A stretch of 64,000 nt of DNA from Iamia sp963728655 (GTDB lineage Bacteria; Actinomycetota; Acidimicrobiia; Acidimicrobiales; Iamiaceae): contig CAVSLD010000004.1 of NCBI GenBank assembly GCA_963728655.1, positions 124,001-188,000 of the forward strand. The letters run 5' to 3'. A program made the position numbers and the translations under genes. Positions 17,365 through 26,030 of the stretch are shown in pieces. The stretch's first letter is position 1; every line of letters starts with the position of its first letter. A model generated the notes under the pieces. It made no database searches. It was not told the origin of the DNA and saw nothing but the letters and a program-made list of their open reading frames with translations.

Positions 17365-18953
17365 GGGTCCGACCTCCGGCCGCCGGCGACGAAGCGGCCG
17401 AGGAGCGGGATCCGCAGCAGCTCGGGGAACATGGCGTCCACGGCCAGCTCGTGGCGACCCCCGAGGAGCACGGCGGCGGAGGCGACCGCGACCAGGACCA
17501 CCGAGGCCACCGTGGGCAGGCCGACCACCGCTCCGGCCACGACCGCGGCGGAGGCGGCGACGATGATGAGGTACACGACCCGGTACCGGTGGGTGAGCAG
17601 CTCGACGCCGGTGGCCCGCCGCAGGGTGAGGTGCTTGAGCACGTTGTAGAGCACCACGGTTGCGGCCGTGCCCCACGCCGCCCCCATGGCCCCGTACCGG
17701 GGGATCAGCACCAGGTTGAAAGCCAGGTTGGCCACGAGGGCCGAGCCGGCCGCGGCGGCCACCAGCCACACCCGCCCGACCATCTTCACGGTGACCCCGT
17801 TGAACCCCAACGAGGCGTTGAAGTAGGCCGAGGCGGAGAGGATCTGCAGGTAGGCGGCCGAGCTCTCGTAGCGGTCGCCGAAGAGCAGGGCCGTCAGGGG
17901 CCCGGCCAGGCCGACGGTCACCGCGGCCAGCGGGAAGGTGAGCACCGCCACCCACGTGGCCGTGCGCCAGTAGGCGTCCCCGAGCCCGGTCCGGTCGCCG
18001 CGCGCCCACAGCCTGGCCATGAGGGGGCCGAAGAGCAGGGCGAAGCTGTTCATGACCAGCTGGTTGAGGTGGGCCAGGGGGAGCACGGCGCGGTAGCCGG
18101 CGACGGCGTCGGCCCCGTCGACCCGGCCCAGGATGACCACGTCGGAGGTGTTGAGCACGACGAACATGGCGTCGCTGAGCAGCAGCGGGAGGGTGAAGGC
18201 GGCGACCTCCTTGATCGGCAGGTCGAGCCCGGTCTCCCCCGAGGCGAGCAGCCCGCGCTCCCGGAAGGTGCGGGCCAGCAGGCTCCCGTAGACGGCCAGG
18301 CCGACGAACCCCACGGCGAGGTAGCCCGCCCCGAGGGCGAACACGTCGCCGCCGAAGAGCAGCACGGCGGCCACCACCCCGAGGCGCAGGACCGGCCCGA
18401 GCACGTAGCGCCGGAGGAAGATGGCCTTGGACTCGCCGAAGGCGGCGAACAGCGATGCGGCCGTGCCGTCGAGCGCCTGGACCGGGGCCAGCACGACCAT
18501 GACGGCGAGGAGCTGCGCCAGCCGGGGGTCGTCGACCAGGGTCCCGCCCACGAAGCCGCGTGCGCCGATGGCGACGGCGGCCGCGGCTGCCCCGAGGCCG
18601 AGGATGGTGGCCAGCTGGCAGGCCAGCACCCCCCACAGCCGGGCCATGTCGCCCTTCTCCTCGTAGACGACCACGAAGCGGGCCAGGCCCCGGTCGAGGC
18701 CGAAGGTCACGATGGTCGTGAGCACCGTGACGATGGACAGGGCGTAGGCGAAGATGCCGTAGTCGGCCCGCGAGAGGGCCCGGACGATGAGCACCTGGAC
18801 GGCCAGGTTGGCCACCATCGAGAGCAGGCGACCGAAGAGGAGCAGGCTCGAGCCGCGGATCTGGCGGTCGACCTCGGTGTGGCGCGGGCGCTGTCCGAGG
18901 TCGGGATCTCGGGGCGGCTCGGCCCGTTCGGTGACGACGGCCACGGCGGTCAC
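17361..18953 (-). CDS. Wzx-type flippase / polysaccharide transport protein
   Basis: 530 residues; GTG at 18953 in a GTGA overlap. A short basic N-terminus leads into about 12-14 hydrophobic helices starting with SSLLLFGRLLSMVANLAVQV. The motif VRALSRADYGIFAYALSIVT is typical of the MATE-like oligosaccharide flippase family (MOP superfamily), and the C-terminal half repeats the bundle (GFNGVTVKMVGRVWLVAAAA). It should move lipid-linked repeat units across the cytoplasmic membrane to the polymerase-like protein at 5220-6783. It is the only flippase seen, and no polysaccharide ABC exporter is present. Confidence 0.88.
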   Translation of the reverse strand: MTAVAVVTERAEPPRDPDLGQRPRHTEVDRQIRGSSLLLFGRLLSMVANLAVQVLIVRALSRADYGIFAYALSIVTVLTTIVTFGLDRGLARFVVVYEEKGDMARLWGVLACQLATILGLGAAAAAVAIGARGFVGGTLVDDPRLAQLLAVMVVLAPVQALDGTAASLFAAFGESKAIFLRRYVLGPVLRLGVVAAVLLFGGDVFALGAGYLAVGFVGLAVYGSLLARTFRERGLLASGETGLDLPIKEVAAFTLPLLLSDAMFVVLNTSDVVILGRVDGADAVAGYRAVLPLAHLNQLVMNSFALLFGPLMARLWARGDRTGLGDAYWRTATWVAVLTFPLAAVTVGLAGPLTALLFGDRYESSAAYLQILSASAYFNASLGFNGVTVKMVGRVWLVAAAAGSALVANLAFNLVLIPRYGAMGAAWGTAATVVLYNVLKHLTLRRATGVELLTHRYRVVYLIIVAASAAVVAGAVVGLPTVASVVLVAVASAAVLLGGRHELAVDAMFPELLRIPLLGRFVAGGRRSDP

Positions 18954-20263
18954 CGCCTCCCTGTCGGCGCGGCCACGGGGCGGACCCGCGTCGGGACCGC
19001 CCGCTGCCACACCAGGCTCACGGTGCGGTCGCAGACGACCTCCGGCGGCGAGGTGGCGTCGACGAGGGTGGTCGCGCCCCGCCCGACGAGCGCGAGGTGG
19101 CGACGGCGGTCGCGCTCGAGGTGGGCGAGGGAGTGCTCGGGCCGGCGCCGGTGGAGCTCGGCCGAGGGGGCGTCGAGCACCACCAGCAGGTCGGGGTGGG
19201 GCAGCGACGCCGCCAGCCCCCGCCGGCGCAGCTGCGCCCGTCGGCCCAGGTGGTCGGCCGCGGTCGGCGCGGCCTCGACCGGGTGCCGGTCGAGCACGAC
19301 CAGCCGGCCCCGCCGCCGGTGCCAGGTGACCAGGGCCCGGGTCCCCAGCAGCCGGGCCAGGACCGCGGCCGTGCTCACGCCGGGGACCGGCCACCGGCGG
19401 GTGCCGCTGCGGTAGGTCCCGCCGTAGAGCACCCTCGCCGGGAGCCGGGCCGAGGTGGTGACCGCGGCGGCGAGCGTGGTCTTGCCGGTGCCGTCCGGGC
19501 CCACCAGGGCGACCAACGGCCCCCGGGCGGCCAAGGCCTCGGCGAGGGCCCGGGACCGGCGGGCCGAGCGGTTGCGGAGGTGGCGGGCGGGCGCCCGCAG
19601 CGGTCGGTGGTGCTGGAGCCGGCTCCGCAGCACCGGGGCGAGGGCCAGCAGGCCGGCGCGGTCGTCGGCGTCCACCAGCGACCGGACCTCGTCCCAGCCC
19701 GGCCCCGGGCCGGGGAGGAGGAGGCGACCCAGCACGCCGGGCACCGGTGCCTCCGGGGCCAGGGCCCGAAGTCGCCGAGCGTCGGCGTCACGGACCTCGG
19801 ACCGGTCGAGGAGGGCGTGGCCGAGCAGGGCGGCGAGCTCGTCGGCCGGGTGCAGCCGGGGCGGGACGCCGGTCCGGCGGGCCTCCAGGCACGCGGCCCC
19901 CGTCCCCGTCGCCCACTGGTGCCACGGGCCGAAGGCGAGGTCGGTCACCAGGTCGACCTTCACCCAGTCGAGGGACCCGTCGTCGCCGGCGACGGGGCGC
20001 ACGAGGAAGCGGTGGGGGTGGCGCCCCCACCCCGGTCGGCGCCGGAAGCCGGCATCGACCAGGGCCTGCTCCGCCTCGCGGCGCGCCCCGGCGGCCACCA
20101 GGACGTCGGCCTCGAGCACGCCCCGACCGTCCCGTGAGGGCTCACGGACCAGGGCCACCGCGACCGCCCGGCCCGACAGCTGCCCCCACACCTCGTCGAG
20201 GGCCCGGTGCGCGGCGTCGCCACGTGCGCTGCCCGCCTCGTCGTCCCTGCGTGACCCACCCAC
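18950..20263 (-). CDS. Nucleotidyltransferase-like (NTP_transf_5) / thymidylate-kinase-like fusion
   Basis: 437 residues; GTG at 20263 is the first gene of the minus-strand operon. Residues about 15-220 resemble the uncharacterised nucleotidyltransferase family found in exopolysaccharide loci (EADVLVAAGARREAEQALVDAGF; WVKVDLVTDLAFG; PPRLHPADELAALLGHAL). Residues about 250-437 are a P-loop kinase like thymidylate kinase: VALVGPDGTGKTTLA, LVVLDRHPVEAAPTAAD, DLLVVLDAPSAELHRRR. The kinase half matches the separate protein at 12817-13500. The fusion suggests sequential nucleotidyl and phosphoryl transfer, or a regulatory role. The substrate is unknown. Confidence 0.7.
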   Translation of the reverse strand: MGGSRRDDEAGSARGDAAHRALDEVWGQLSGRAVAVALVREPSRDGRGVLEADVLVAAGARREAEQALVDAGFRRRPGWGRHPHRFLVRPVAGDDGSLDWVKVDLVTDLAFGPWHQWATGTGAACLEARRTGVPPRLHPADELAALLGHALLDRSEVRDADARRLRALAPEAPVPGVLGRLLLPGPGPGWDEVRSLVDADDRAGLLALAPVLRSRLQHHRPLRAPARHLRNRSARRSRALAEALAARGPLVALVGPDGTGKTTLAAAVTTSARLPARVLYGGTYRSGTRRWPVPGVSTAAVLARLLGTRALVTWHRRRGRLVVLDRHPVEAAPTAADHLGRRAQLRRRGLAASLPHPDLLVVLDAPSAELHRRRPEHSLAHLERDRRRHLALVGRGATTLVDATSPPEVVCDRTVSLVWQRAVPTRVRPVAAPTGRR

Positions 20264-20386
20264 TGCGTCTCCGTTCGGCGATGGCCCACCGTGGCGTGCC
20301 CGCCGACCAGGGCAGATCCGCGGTGTGGGTGATCGTCGCTACCGCGATCGGGCGGACCCCCCCTGGCCCCGCCGACGCACCATCGA
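20264..20386. promoter_or_regulatory. Divergent promoter region of the polysaccharide locus, with TACCGCGA half-site
   Basis: This 123-bp gap separates the first gene of the minus-strand operon from the plus-strand lipoprotein gene and must carry promoters for both directions. TACCGCGATCG at 20340-20350 is the left half of the palindrome seen complete at 25949-25964; its right half is degenerate here (GGCGGA). It is a plausible operator site. No clear -35 was identified. Confidence 0.45.
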
Positions 20387-21517
20387 GTGGTGGAGCGCAC
20401 CAGGGAGCGGCGACGGCGCCTGCGTCCCCTCGCGGGGTGGGTCGCGACGGTGGTCGCCCTGGCCGCGACGGCAGCCCTCGGGGCCGGCTGCACCTCCTCG
20501 CACGAGGCGGCCGGCTCACCGCCGCCGCCGGCCCCGACGACCACGACCGAGGCGACCCCCGGTGGTCCCCCGCCGCCCCAGGGGGCCATGGAGGGGATCG
20601 CCCTGTCCATCCCGGACGGACCCGCCCGGGAGCGCCTGCTGGAAGCGGCGGCGGCCGCGGCCGACGTCGCCGCCCGACCCCGCGAGCCCCTCGAGATCAC
20701 CGACACCGAGGACGACTTCGTCGAGGACGCCATCGGGGCCTGGACCCTCGCCCTCGCCCACCGGGCCACCGGCGATCCCGCCGACGCGGAGGCGGCCGCC
20801 GCCATCGTCGACGCCTGGGTCACCACGACCCGCACGCTCGTGGCCGCGTGCCCCGACACCGGGGCCTGCTCGACCTCCCTGGTGCTCAGCCGGGCCGCGC
20901 CCGGCCTGGTGCAGGCGGTGGACGTCCTACGGGCCGACGGCGCCTACGACGACGAGCACACGGCGCGGTTCCACGACTGGCTGCGCGACGTGATCCTCCC
21001 TGCGGCCTCGGACCGAGACAACAACTGGGGCGACGCCGGCACCTACCTGCGGGCCGTGGCCGCGGCCGAGCTCGGCGACGACGAGGAGCTGGCCGCCACC
21101 GCCGACCGGTGGCGGGAGCGCATCGACCTCGTGGCACCCGACGGACAGATCCCCGAGGAGGTCCGGCGGGGCGACGCCGGCCTGATGTACAGCCAGGAGG
21201 CGCTCGACTACAAGGTGGCCGCGGCCGACGTGCTGGCCCGCCACGGCCAGGACGTGTGGGACTACGAGGGCGACGACGGCGGCACGCTGCGCGGTGCCCT
21301 CGACCTGGTCGCACGCTCCCTGGAGGACCAGGGGGCCTGGCCGGCACCGTCCGGCGACCTCCGCGTCCCGACCCCGGCGGGGCTGTGGCCGGTCGTGGCG
21401 GCCCGGTGGCCCGACGCGGGCTACGACGCGCTGGCCCAGGAGGCGGCCCGCCACGACGACGACGGGCACTCGGGCTTCGTGTGGACCGCCGTCACCCATC
21501 CGGTGGACGAAGGGTGA
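20387..21517 (+). CDS. Alginate-lyase-superfamily lipoprotein
   Basis: 376 residues; tandem GTG codons at 20387 and 20390 leave the exact start open. The N-terminus is basic, then WVATVVALAATAALGAGC, a lipoprotein signal ending in an LGAGC lipobox, so the product is probably anchored on the outer face of the membrane. The body is an alpha/alpha-toroid like PF05426 alginate lyases. DRDNNWGDAGTYLRAVAA matches the NN(H/W)G substrate-cleft motif, and PDGQIPEEVRRGDAGLMYSQ matches the second conserved segment with its ER/YS-type residues. PL enzymes cleave uronic-acid polymers by beta-elimination. Here it may trim or free the locus polysaccharide. The typical catalytic His is replaced by Trp in the first motif, so activity is uncertain. 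Confidence 0.7.
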   Translation: MVERTRERRRRLRPLAGWVATVVALAATAALGAGCTSSHEAAGSPPPPAPTTTTEATPGGPPPPQGAMEGIALSIPDGPARERLLEAAAAAADVAARPREPLEITDTEDDFVEDAIGAWTLALAHRATGDPADAEAAAAIVDAWVTTTRTLVAACPDTGACSTSLVLSRAAPGLVQAVDVLRADGAYDDEHTARFHDWLRDVILPAASDRDNNWGDAGTYLRAVAAAELGDDEELAATADRWRERIDLVAPDGQIPEEVRRGDAGLMYSQEALDYKVAAADVLARHGQDVWDYEGDDGGTLRGALDLVARSLEDQGAWPAPSGDLRVPTPAGLWPVVAARWPDAGYDALAQEAARHDDDGHSGFVWTAVTHPVDEG

Positions 21518-21632
21518 CGGCGCCCGTGTCCCACCCCCGGATCGGCGTAGTGCGGCTCACCCCGCCGCCGGTCGTGGCCCCCGCCGGGCCGGGCCAACGT
21601 CGGGGTCCGAGACCCCCGAAGGAGGTGGCGCA

Positions 21633-22586
21633 GTGATCGCCATGGTGACCGGAGCCGCAGGCTTCATCGGATCGACCCTCAGCCGGCGCCTGCTGGCCGA
21701 CGGCCACGCCGTGATCGGTGTGGACTGCCTCACCGAGGCCTACGACGTCGACCTCAAGGCCCGCAACCTCGAGGGCCTGGTCGACCACCCCGACTTCCAC
21801 CTCGTGTGCTCCGACCTCTCCCGGTCCTCCCCCGGACCCGCCCTCCACGACGTCGAGGTCGTCTACCACCTCGCCGGCCAGGCGTCGGTGACCCGGTCCT
21901 GGGGCTCGCACTTCGCCGACTACACCCGCAACAACATCGCCGCCACCCAGGACCTCCTCGGGGCGTGCGTGCGGGCCGAGCTCCCCCGCTTCGTGTTCGC
22001 CTCCAGCTCCTCGGTCTACGGCGACGCCCTCACCCGGCCCACGACCGAGCGGGCCCTCCCCCGGCCCATCTCCCCCTACGGCGTCTCCAAGCTGGCTGCC
22101 GAGCACCTCTGCCTCGCCTTCCACCGGGAGCTGGGCCTGCCGGTCACCTGCCTGCGGTACTTCACCGTCTACGGGCCACGGCAGCGGCCCGACATGGGGA
22201 TGCACAAGCTCTTCCGGGCCGCCCTCGAGGGCGGGACCTTCGAGGTGCGCGGCGACGGCTCCTCGACCCGCGACTTCACCTACGTCGACGACGCCGTCGA
22301 GGCCACCTACCGGGCCGGGCTCGCCGGGTGGGACGGCGTGATGAACATCGGCGGCGGTCACCCCGTCGCCCTGCACGAGGTCATCGACCGGGTCGACCGG
22401 CTGGCCGGGCCCCTGCACGTGGAGCACGGCCCCGAGGTGGCCGGCGACGCGCGCGACACGGCGGCCGACATCGAGCTGGCCGGTCGCATCCTCGGCTACC
22501 AGCCGCAGACGTCGCTGCAGGAGGGCCTGGAGGCGATGGCGGTCTGGGCCGAGGGCATCTACGGCCGCGAGATGAGCACGCCGTGA
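21633..22586 (+). CDS. NAD-dependent nucleotide-sugar epimerase/dehydratase
   Basis: 317 residues; GTG at 21633 has a strong AAGGAGGT ribosome site. TGAAGFIGSTLSRRLL is the Rossmann NAD-binding glycine motif, VVYHLAGQASV the second cofactor strand, FASSSSVYGD the catalytic Ser/Thr segment and SPYGVSKLAAEH the YxxxK catalytic pair. CLRYFTVYGPRQRPDM and GDGSSTRDFTYVDD are typical of UDP-glucose/UDP-glucuronate 4-epimerase-like extended SDR enzymes. It probably supplies an activated sugar for the polysaccharide. Its stop overlaps the next start as GTGA, indicating a plus-strand operon with the membrane protein and the priming transferase. Confidence 0.88.
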   Translation: MIAMVTGAAGFIGSTLSRRLLADGHAVIGVDCLTEAYDVDLKARNLEGLVDHPDFHLVCSDLSRSSPGPALHDVEVVYHLAGQASVTRSWGSHFADYTRNNIAATQDLLGACVRAELPRFVFASSSSVYGDALTRPTTERALPRPISPYGVSKLAAEHLCLAFHRELGLPVTCLRYFTVYGPRQRPDMGMHKLFRAALEGGTFEVRGDGSSTRDFTYVDDAVEATYRAGLAGWDGVMNIGGGHPVALHEVIDRVDRLAGPLHVEHGPEVAGDARDTAADIELAGRILGYQPQTSLQEGLEAMAVWAEGIYGREMSTP

Positions 22587-23254
22587 GGGCACGGGAGCTG
22601 GGCCGGCCCACCCGCCGGGCGTGGCGGCGCGGGCGCGCCGCGGCCGGCGCCGTGCTGTCGCCCGCCGCAGGCATGCGCCCCGGCGCCGTGGTCGGCTGCA
22701 GCATCTCCCTCCTGGTCGCGGGCGTGCTGCTGGCCCGCGGCTTCATCGGTGTCCTCCCCGGGCGCCCCGTCTACCTCCTGCTGGGCGGCCTCCTCGCCGG
22801 CACCGCCCTGCTCAGCCTGGTGATCGACCACGTCGCGGTGCGTGTCCGGCCCGAGCACCCCGACCACCTGCTGGTCGCGGAGCTGGACCGGAGCCGGCGC
22901 TACCAGCACCCGCTCGCCCTGGTGACGGTGCGCAGCGACGAGGTCACGGCCCTGCAGGTCGTCTCCCGCCTGCGCAGCACCGACCGGGCCTGGCGGGCGG
23001 GCTCGACCCTCGTGGTGCTGCTGAGCGAGACGGACCGCCGCCAGGCGGAGCTGTTCGCGGCCCGCGTCGACGACGTGGTGGACGCCCCCGACATCCACGT
23101 GGCCGCCTTCCCCGAGGACGCGGTCACCGCCGACGGGCTCTTCGCCGTGCTCCGCGGCGCCGATGACCCCTCCCACTCCCCCGAGGCCGCCGCCCCGTCC
23201 GCGGCCGACGCCGCCGCCTCGAGCGAGCCCCCACCCCTGGCCCTCGGAGGCTGA
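22583..23254 (+). CDS. Membrane protein with degenerate GGDEF-like domain
   Basis: 223 residues; GTG at 22583 overlaps the epimerase stop as GTGA. Two transmembrane helices (about residues 36-54 and 60-78) precede a cytoplasmic region. ELDRSRRYQHPLALVTVRSDE and LRSTDRAWRAGSTLVVLLSETD align with the ELxRxxRYxxPLALLxxDxD and LRxxDxxxRxGGDEFxVLLPxT blocks of diguanylate cyclases. The GGDEF active-site loop is replaced by AGSTL, so catalysis should be lost. The position between the epimerase and the priming transferase suggests a regulatory or scaffolding role in polysaccharide export, perhaps by binding a nucleotide signal. The GGDEF relationship is my reading from the motif pattern. Confidence 0.65.
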   Translation: MRARELGRPTRRAWRRGRAAAGAVLSPAAGMRPGAVVGCSISLLVAGVLLARGFIGVLPGRPVYLLLGGLLAGTALLSLVIDHVAVRVRPEHPDHLLVAELDRSRRYQHPLALVTVRSDEVTALQVVSRLRSTDRAWRAGSTLVVLLSETDRRQAELFAARVDDVVDAPDIHVAAFPEDAVTADGLFAVLRGADDPSHSPEAAAPSAADAAASSEPPPLALGG

Positions 23255-23255
23255 C

Positions 23256-23861
23256 GTGCGCCGCCGCCGCCGCCGGGCCTGCAAGCGCCTCCTCGACATC
23301 GGCGTCTGCCTGGCCCTCCTGCCCCTCGTGCTCCCGGTCCTGGGCGTGATCTCCCTCGCCATCGCCCTGGACTCGCCCGGACCCCTCCTGTTCGTCCAGC
23401 AGCGCACCGGCAAGGGGGGCCGGCGGTTCCCGATGCTCAAGTTCCGGACCATGGTGCGCGACGCCGAGGAGCTGAAGGCCTCCCTCGCCCACCTGAGCAT
23501 CGTCCCGCCCCCGGACTTCAAGGTGATCGACGACCCCCGGATCACACGGGTGGGTCGCTTCCTCCGGGCCACGAGCCTCGACGAGCTGCCCCAGCTGTTC
23601 AACGTGCTCGCCGGGCACATGTCCCTGGTCGGGCCCCGTCCCACCTCCTTCGCGCCGTCGACCTACCGGCTCTGGCACACCCGGCGCCTCGAGGTCCGTC
23701 CCGGGGTGACCGGGCTGTGGCAGGTGCGGGGCCGCAACCTGGCCGACTTCGACCAGCGCCTGCGCATGGACCTGGCCTACATCGACCACTGCTGCCTGCC
23801 GCTCGACCTCTGGATCCTCGCCGCCACCGTCCGGTCGGTGCTCCAGCGGCAGGGCGAGTGA
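23256..23861 (+). CDS. Polyprenyl-phosphate sugar-1-phosphate transferase (priming enzyme)
   Basis: 201 residues; GTG at 23256 has GGAGG five bases upstream and follows the previous stop by one base. An Arg-rich start leads to a single membrane-inserted helix (LLDIGVCLALLPLVLPVLGV). Family motifs follow: DSPGPLLFVQQRTGKGG, FPMLKFRTMVRDAE, RFLRATSLDELPQLFNVL, MSLVGPRP and GVTGLWQVRGR. These define the bacterial sugar transferase (WcaJ/ExoY) catalytic core. It should transfer a sugar-1-phosphate to undecaprenyl phosphate, the first committed step of the pathway. It is the only such enzyme visible, so it probably primes the whole locus. Confidence 0.92.
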   Translation: MRRRRRRACKRLLDIGVCLALLPLVLPVLGVISLAIALDSPGPLLFVQQRTGKGGRRFPMLKFRTMVRDAEELKASLAHLSIVPPPDFKVIDDPRITRVGRFLRATSLDELPQLFNVLAGHMSLVGPRPTSFAPSTYRLWHTRRLEVRPGVTGLWQVRGRNLADFDQRLRMDLAYIDHCCLPLDLWILAATVRSVLQRQGE

Positions 23862-23874
23862 TCCGCAGGCCCCG

Positions 23875-25840
23875 GTGAGGGATCCGGCCCGCGCCCGGCG
23901 GGCACGGGTCGTGGCCCTGGCGGCGGTCATGGTGCTGCTGACCCTGGCCGCGGGTCGGCGGGTGGGCGACGCCCTGGACCCGGTCCGGCTGACCGAGGCG
24001 GCCGCCCCCGTGGCCCCGCCCGCCGCGGCCACCGAGCTGAGCGACGGGGGCCACCGCGTCACCGCTCGTGCTCGGGCCCGACCGGCCCGACGAGGCCACG
24101 CTCCCGGTCGCCGCGACCGGGACGGCCCGCACCTGGTACGCCGAGGGGCGCTGGTGGGCCGTGCTCCCCGTGCCCGGGTCGGGCGTCCACCACATCTGGA
24201 CCCTCGACGGCGACACCGGGCCGTGGGTGGACACGGGCACGCTCGTCGACGACCGGCCCTTCGCCCAGATCGACGTGGTCTGGACGGGCCAGGAGCTCGT
24301 CGTGGTGGCCACCGGCACGCGGCGACTACCGCAGCCACGGGCTCCGCGTCGACCGGCTCCGCTGGGACGCGGGGACGGGGCGGTGGGTGGGCCTGCCCGA
24401 CCACCCGATCGCCGTCACCGAGGTCGGCGCGCCGGGGACCCAGGTCGCCGTCACCCCCAGCGGGGAGGTCTGGCTGGCCCGGCCCTCCGGGCGGGGCATC
24501 GTCGTGGACCACACCCTCGGCACCAGCCCCCGGGTCGGCGGGTGGGAGCCCGTCCCGGTGCCGGGCGCCGTCGACGACGTGGGCGGCTTCGCCCTGTCCG
24601 CCGACGAGGCGGGCGTGCACCTGGTGTGGCGATCGGCGACGACCGACGTCCTGGGCGAGGCCACCCTGGCCGACGGGGCGTGGGTCGACCAGGAGGTGCC
24701 CGTCGCCGGCGTCGGGGGGAGGGGCCGGTCGCCCTGGCGCCGGCCCCCGGTCGCCCGGGAGGGCGGCTGGCCCTCGTGCCCCTGGTGGGCACCGACGCCG
24801 CCACCAACGACCAGGACCCGGCCCTGCTGCTGGTGCCGCTCGGCCCCGACGCCCCCGATCGCCCGTCGGTGGTGGCCCGCGTCGCGGACCAGCTGCGCTG
24901 GCCGGCCCTGCTGGTCGACGACACCACCGTGCGCGTCGTGGCGGTGGCCCCCTCGTCACCTGCGGAGGCGGAGAGGACCGTGGCGCGCGGCGGGCGGCCC
25001 ACCACCACGATCGTGGAGAAGGCGGCGTCGGGCGCCGACCTCGCCTTCGACCCCGGCCGGGGCCGGACGCTGGTGACGGGCATCGACGGCAACGACCCCT
25101 CCCGGCCGCTGGTGCCCGGGGGGCCGGTCCCCCGCGAGGCCGGGCGCCTGCTCGTCGCCTCCGGCCGAGGGGCCACGAGGTGGGCGACCTGGACCGACGG
25201 GGCACCCGTGCCCACCCTGCCCGCCCCGACCCCGACGGGGCGGGCCCCGACCGTCCTCGTCGACGACACCTTCGAGTCGCTCCCGGCCGGGGGCGCGGCG
25301 CCGGCCGCCTGGTACGCCGACGGCGACGCCCGCCCGCCCGGCGTCCTGGCCCAGGACCCGGCCCTCACCAGCCGGGTGCTCCGCCTCGGGGCCGACCCCG
25401 GGGCGGACCCGGACCCGGTCACCGCCTGTCGGTCGGTGCCGGTCGTGGGAGGCGACAGCGTCACCATCGAGGCCGTGGTCCGGGTGATCGGGCGGGGCGA
25501 CGCCGACGCCCGCCTCCTCACGGTGCGGGGGTCGACCGGCACCCTGGCCTCGGTCCGGCGGTCGCGCCAGGGCCTCGTCGGGTGGTCGACGGCCGAGGGG
25601 CGCATCACCCCGGCGGTGGTGCCCGACGACGTGCTGCTGCGCATCACCGTCGGGATCGACGTCCGGCTCCGGACCGCCGACATCATCATCGCGACCGTCG
25701 ACGGCGGCGAGGTGGCGCGGGTGGCGGGCCTGCCCTGGGTCGCACAGGGGCCGACGGAGGTGGACGAGGTGTGCCTGCGCCCCGCCCCCGGTGTCGACAC
25801 CGAGATGCGCCTCGACTCCCTGCTGGTGTCGATCCGGTGA
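23875..25840 (+). pseudogene. Secreted propeller-like protein, broken by three apparent frameshifts
   Basis: GTG at 23875 opens a signal-anchor-like N-terminus (VVALAAVMVLLTLAAG). The reading frame then changes near 24055, 24320 and 24720, and the final frame ends at 25840. Joined, the product would be about 650 residues. TARTWYAEGRWWAVLPVPG and GPWVDTGTLVDDRPFAQIDV match KVWFNDGLWWATLFDA and SWVDTGTLVDTRPNSRSDA in the protein at 31976-34405, so it belongs to the same propeller family. The C-terminal 190 residues (LVDDTFESLPAGG...LRLDSLLVSIR) look like a lectin-like jelly-roll. The continuity of family homology across all three breaks suggests indel errors in the sequence rather than a decayed gene. 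It directly follows the priming transferase. Confidence 0.65.
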
Positions 25841-25948
25841 GGGTCGGGCTCCTCGGACCACACCACGGAGGGTGAGCGAGCCGGTTCGCTGGGAACCCGC
25901 GACGGGCCCTGGAGGCCCCGAGACGGGAAGAGGACCCCGGTCCGCGCC

Positions 25949-25964
25949 TACCGCGATCGCGGTA
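25949..25964. promoter_or_regulatory. Perfect 16-bp palindrome, probable operator
   Basis: TACCGCGATCGCGGTA is fully self-complementary and lies in the gap before the histidine-kinase-like gene at 26031. Its right end overlaps TATCCT (25963-25968), which fits an actinobacterial TAnnnT -10 box, so a bound protein would block that promoter. The same arms, CCGCGA and TCGCGG, recur at 27359-27371 between two response-regulator genes. Confidence 0.6.
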
Positions 25965-26030
25965 TCCTCCGGCCGGGCGGTCACCGGGACTGCGCCGCCG
26001 CCGATGGGCCCCCGGGGGTGGAGGCGACCC

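Noticed and set aside
24055..25840. Programmed frameshifting in the propeller-like gene
   Set aside because: The three shifts are not at slippery heptamers and similar breaks occur in unrelated genes; indel error is simpler.
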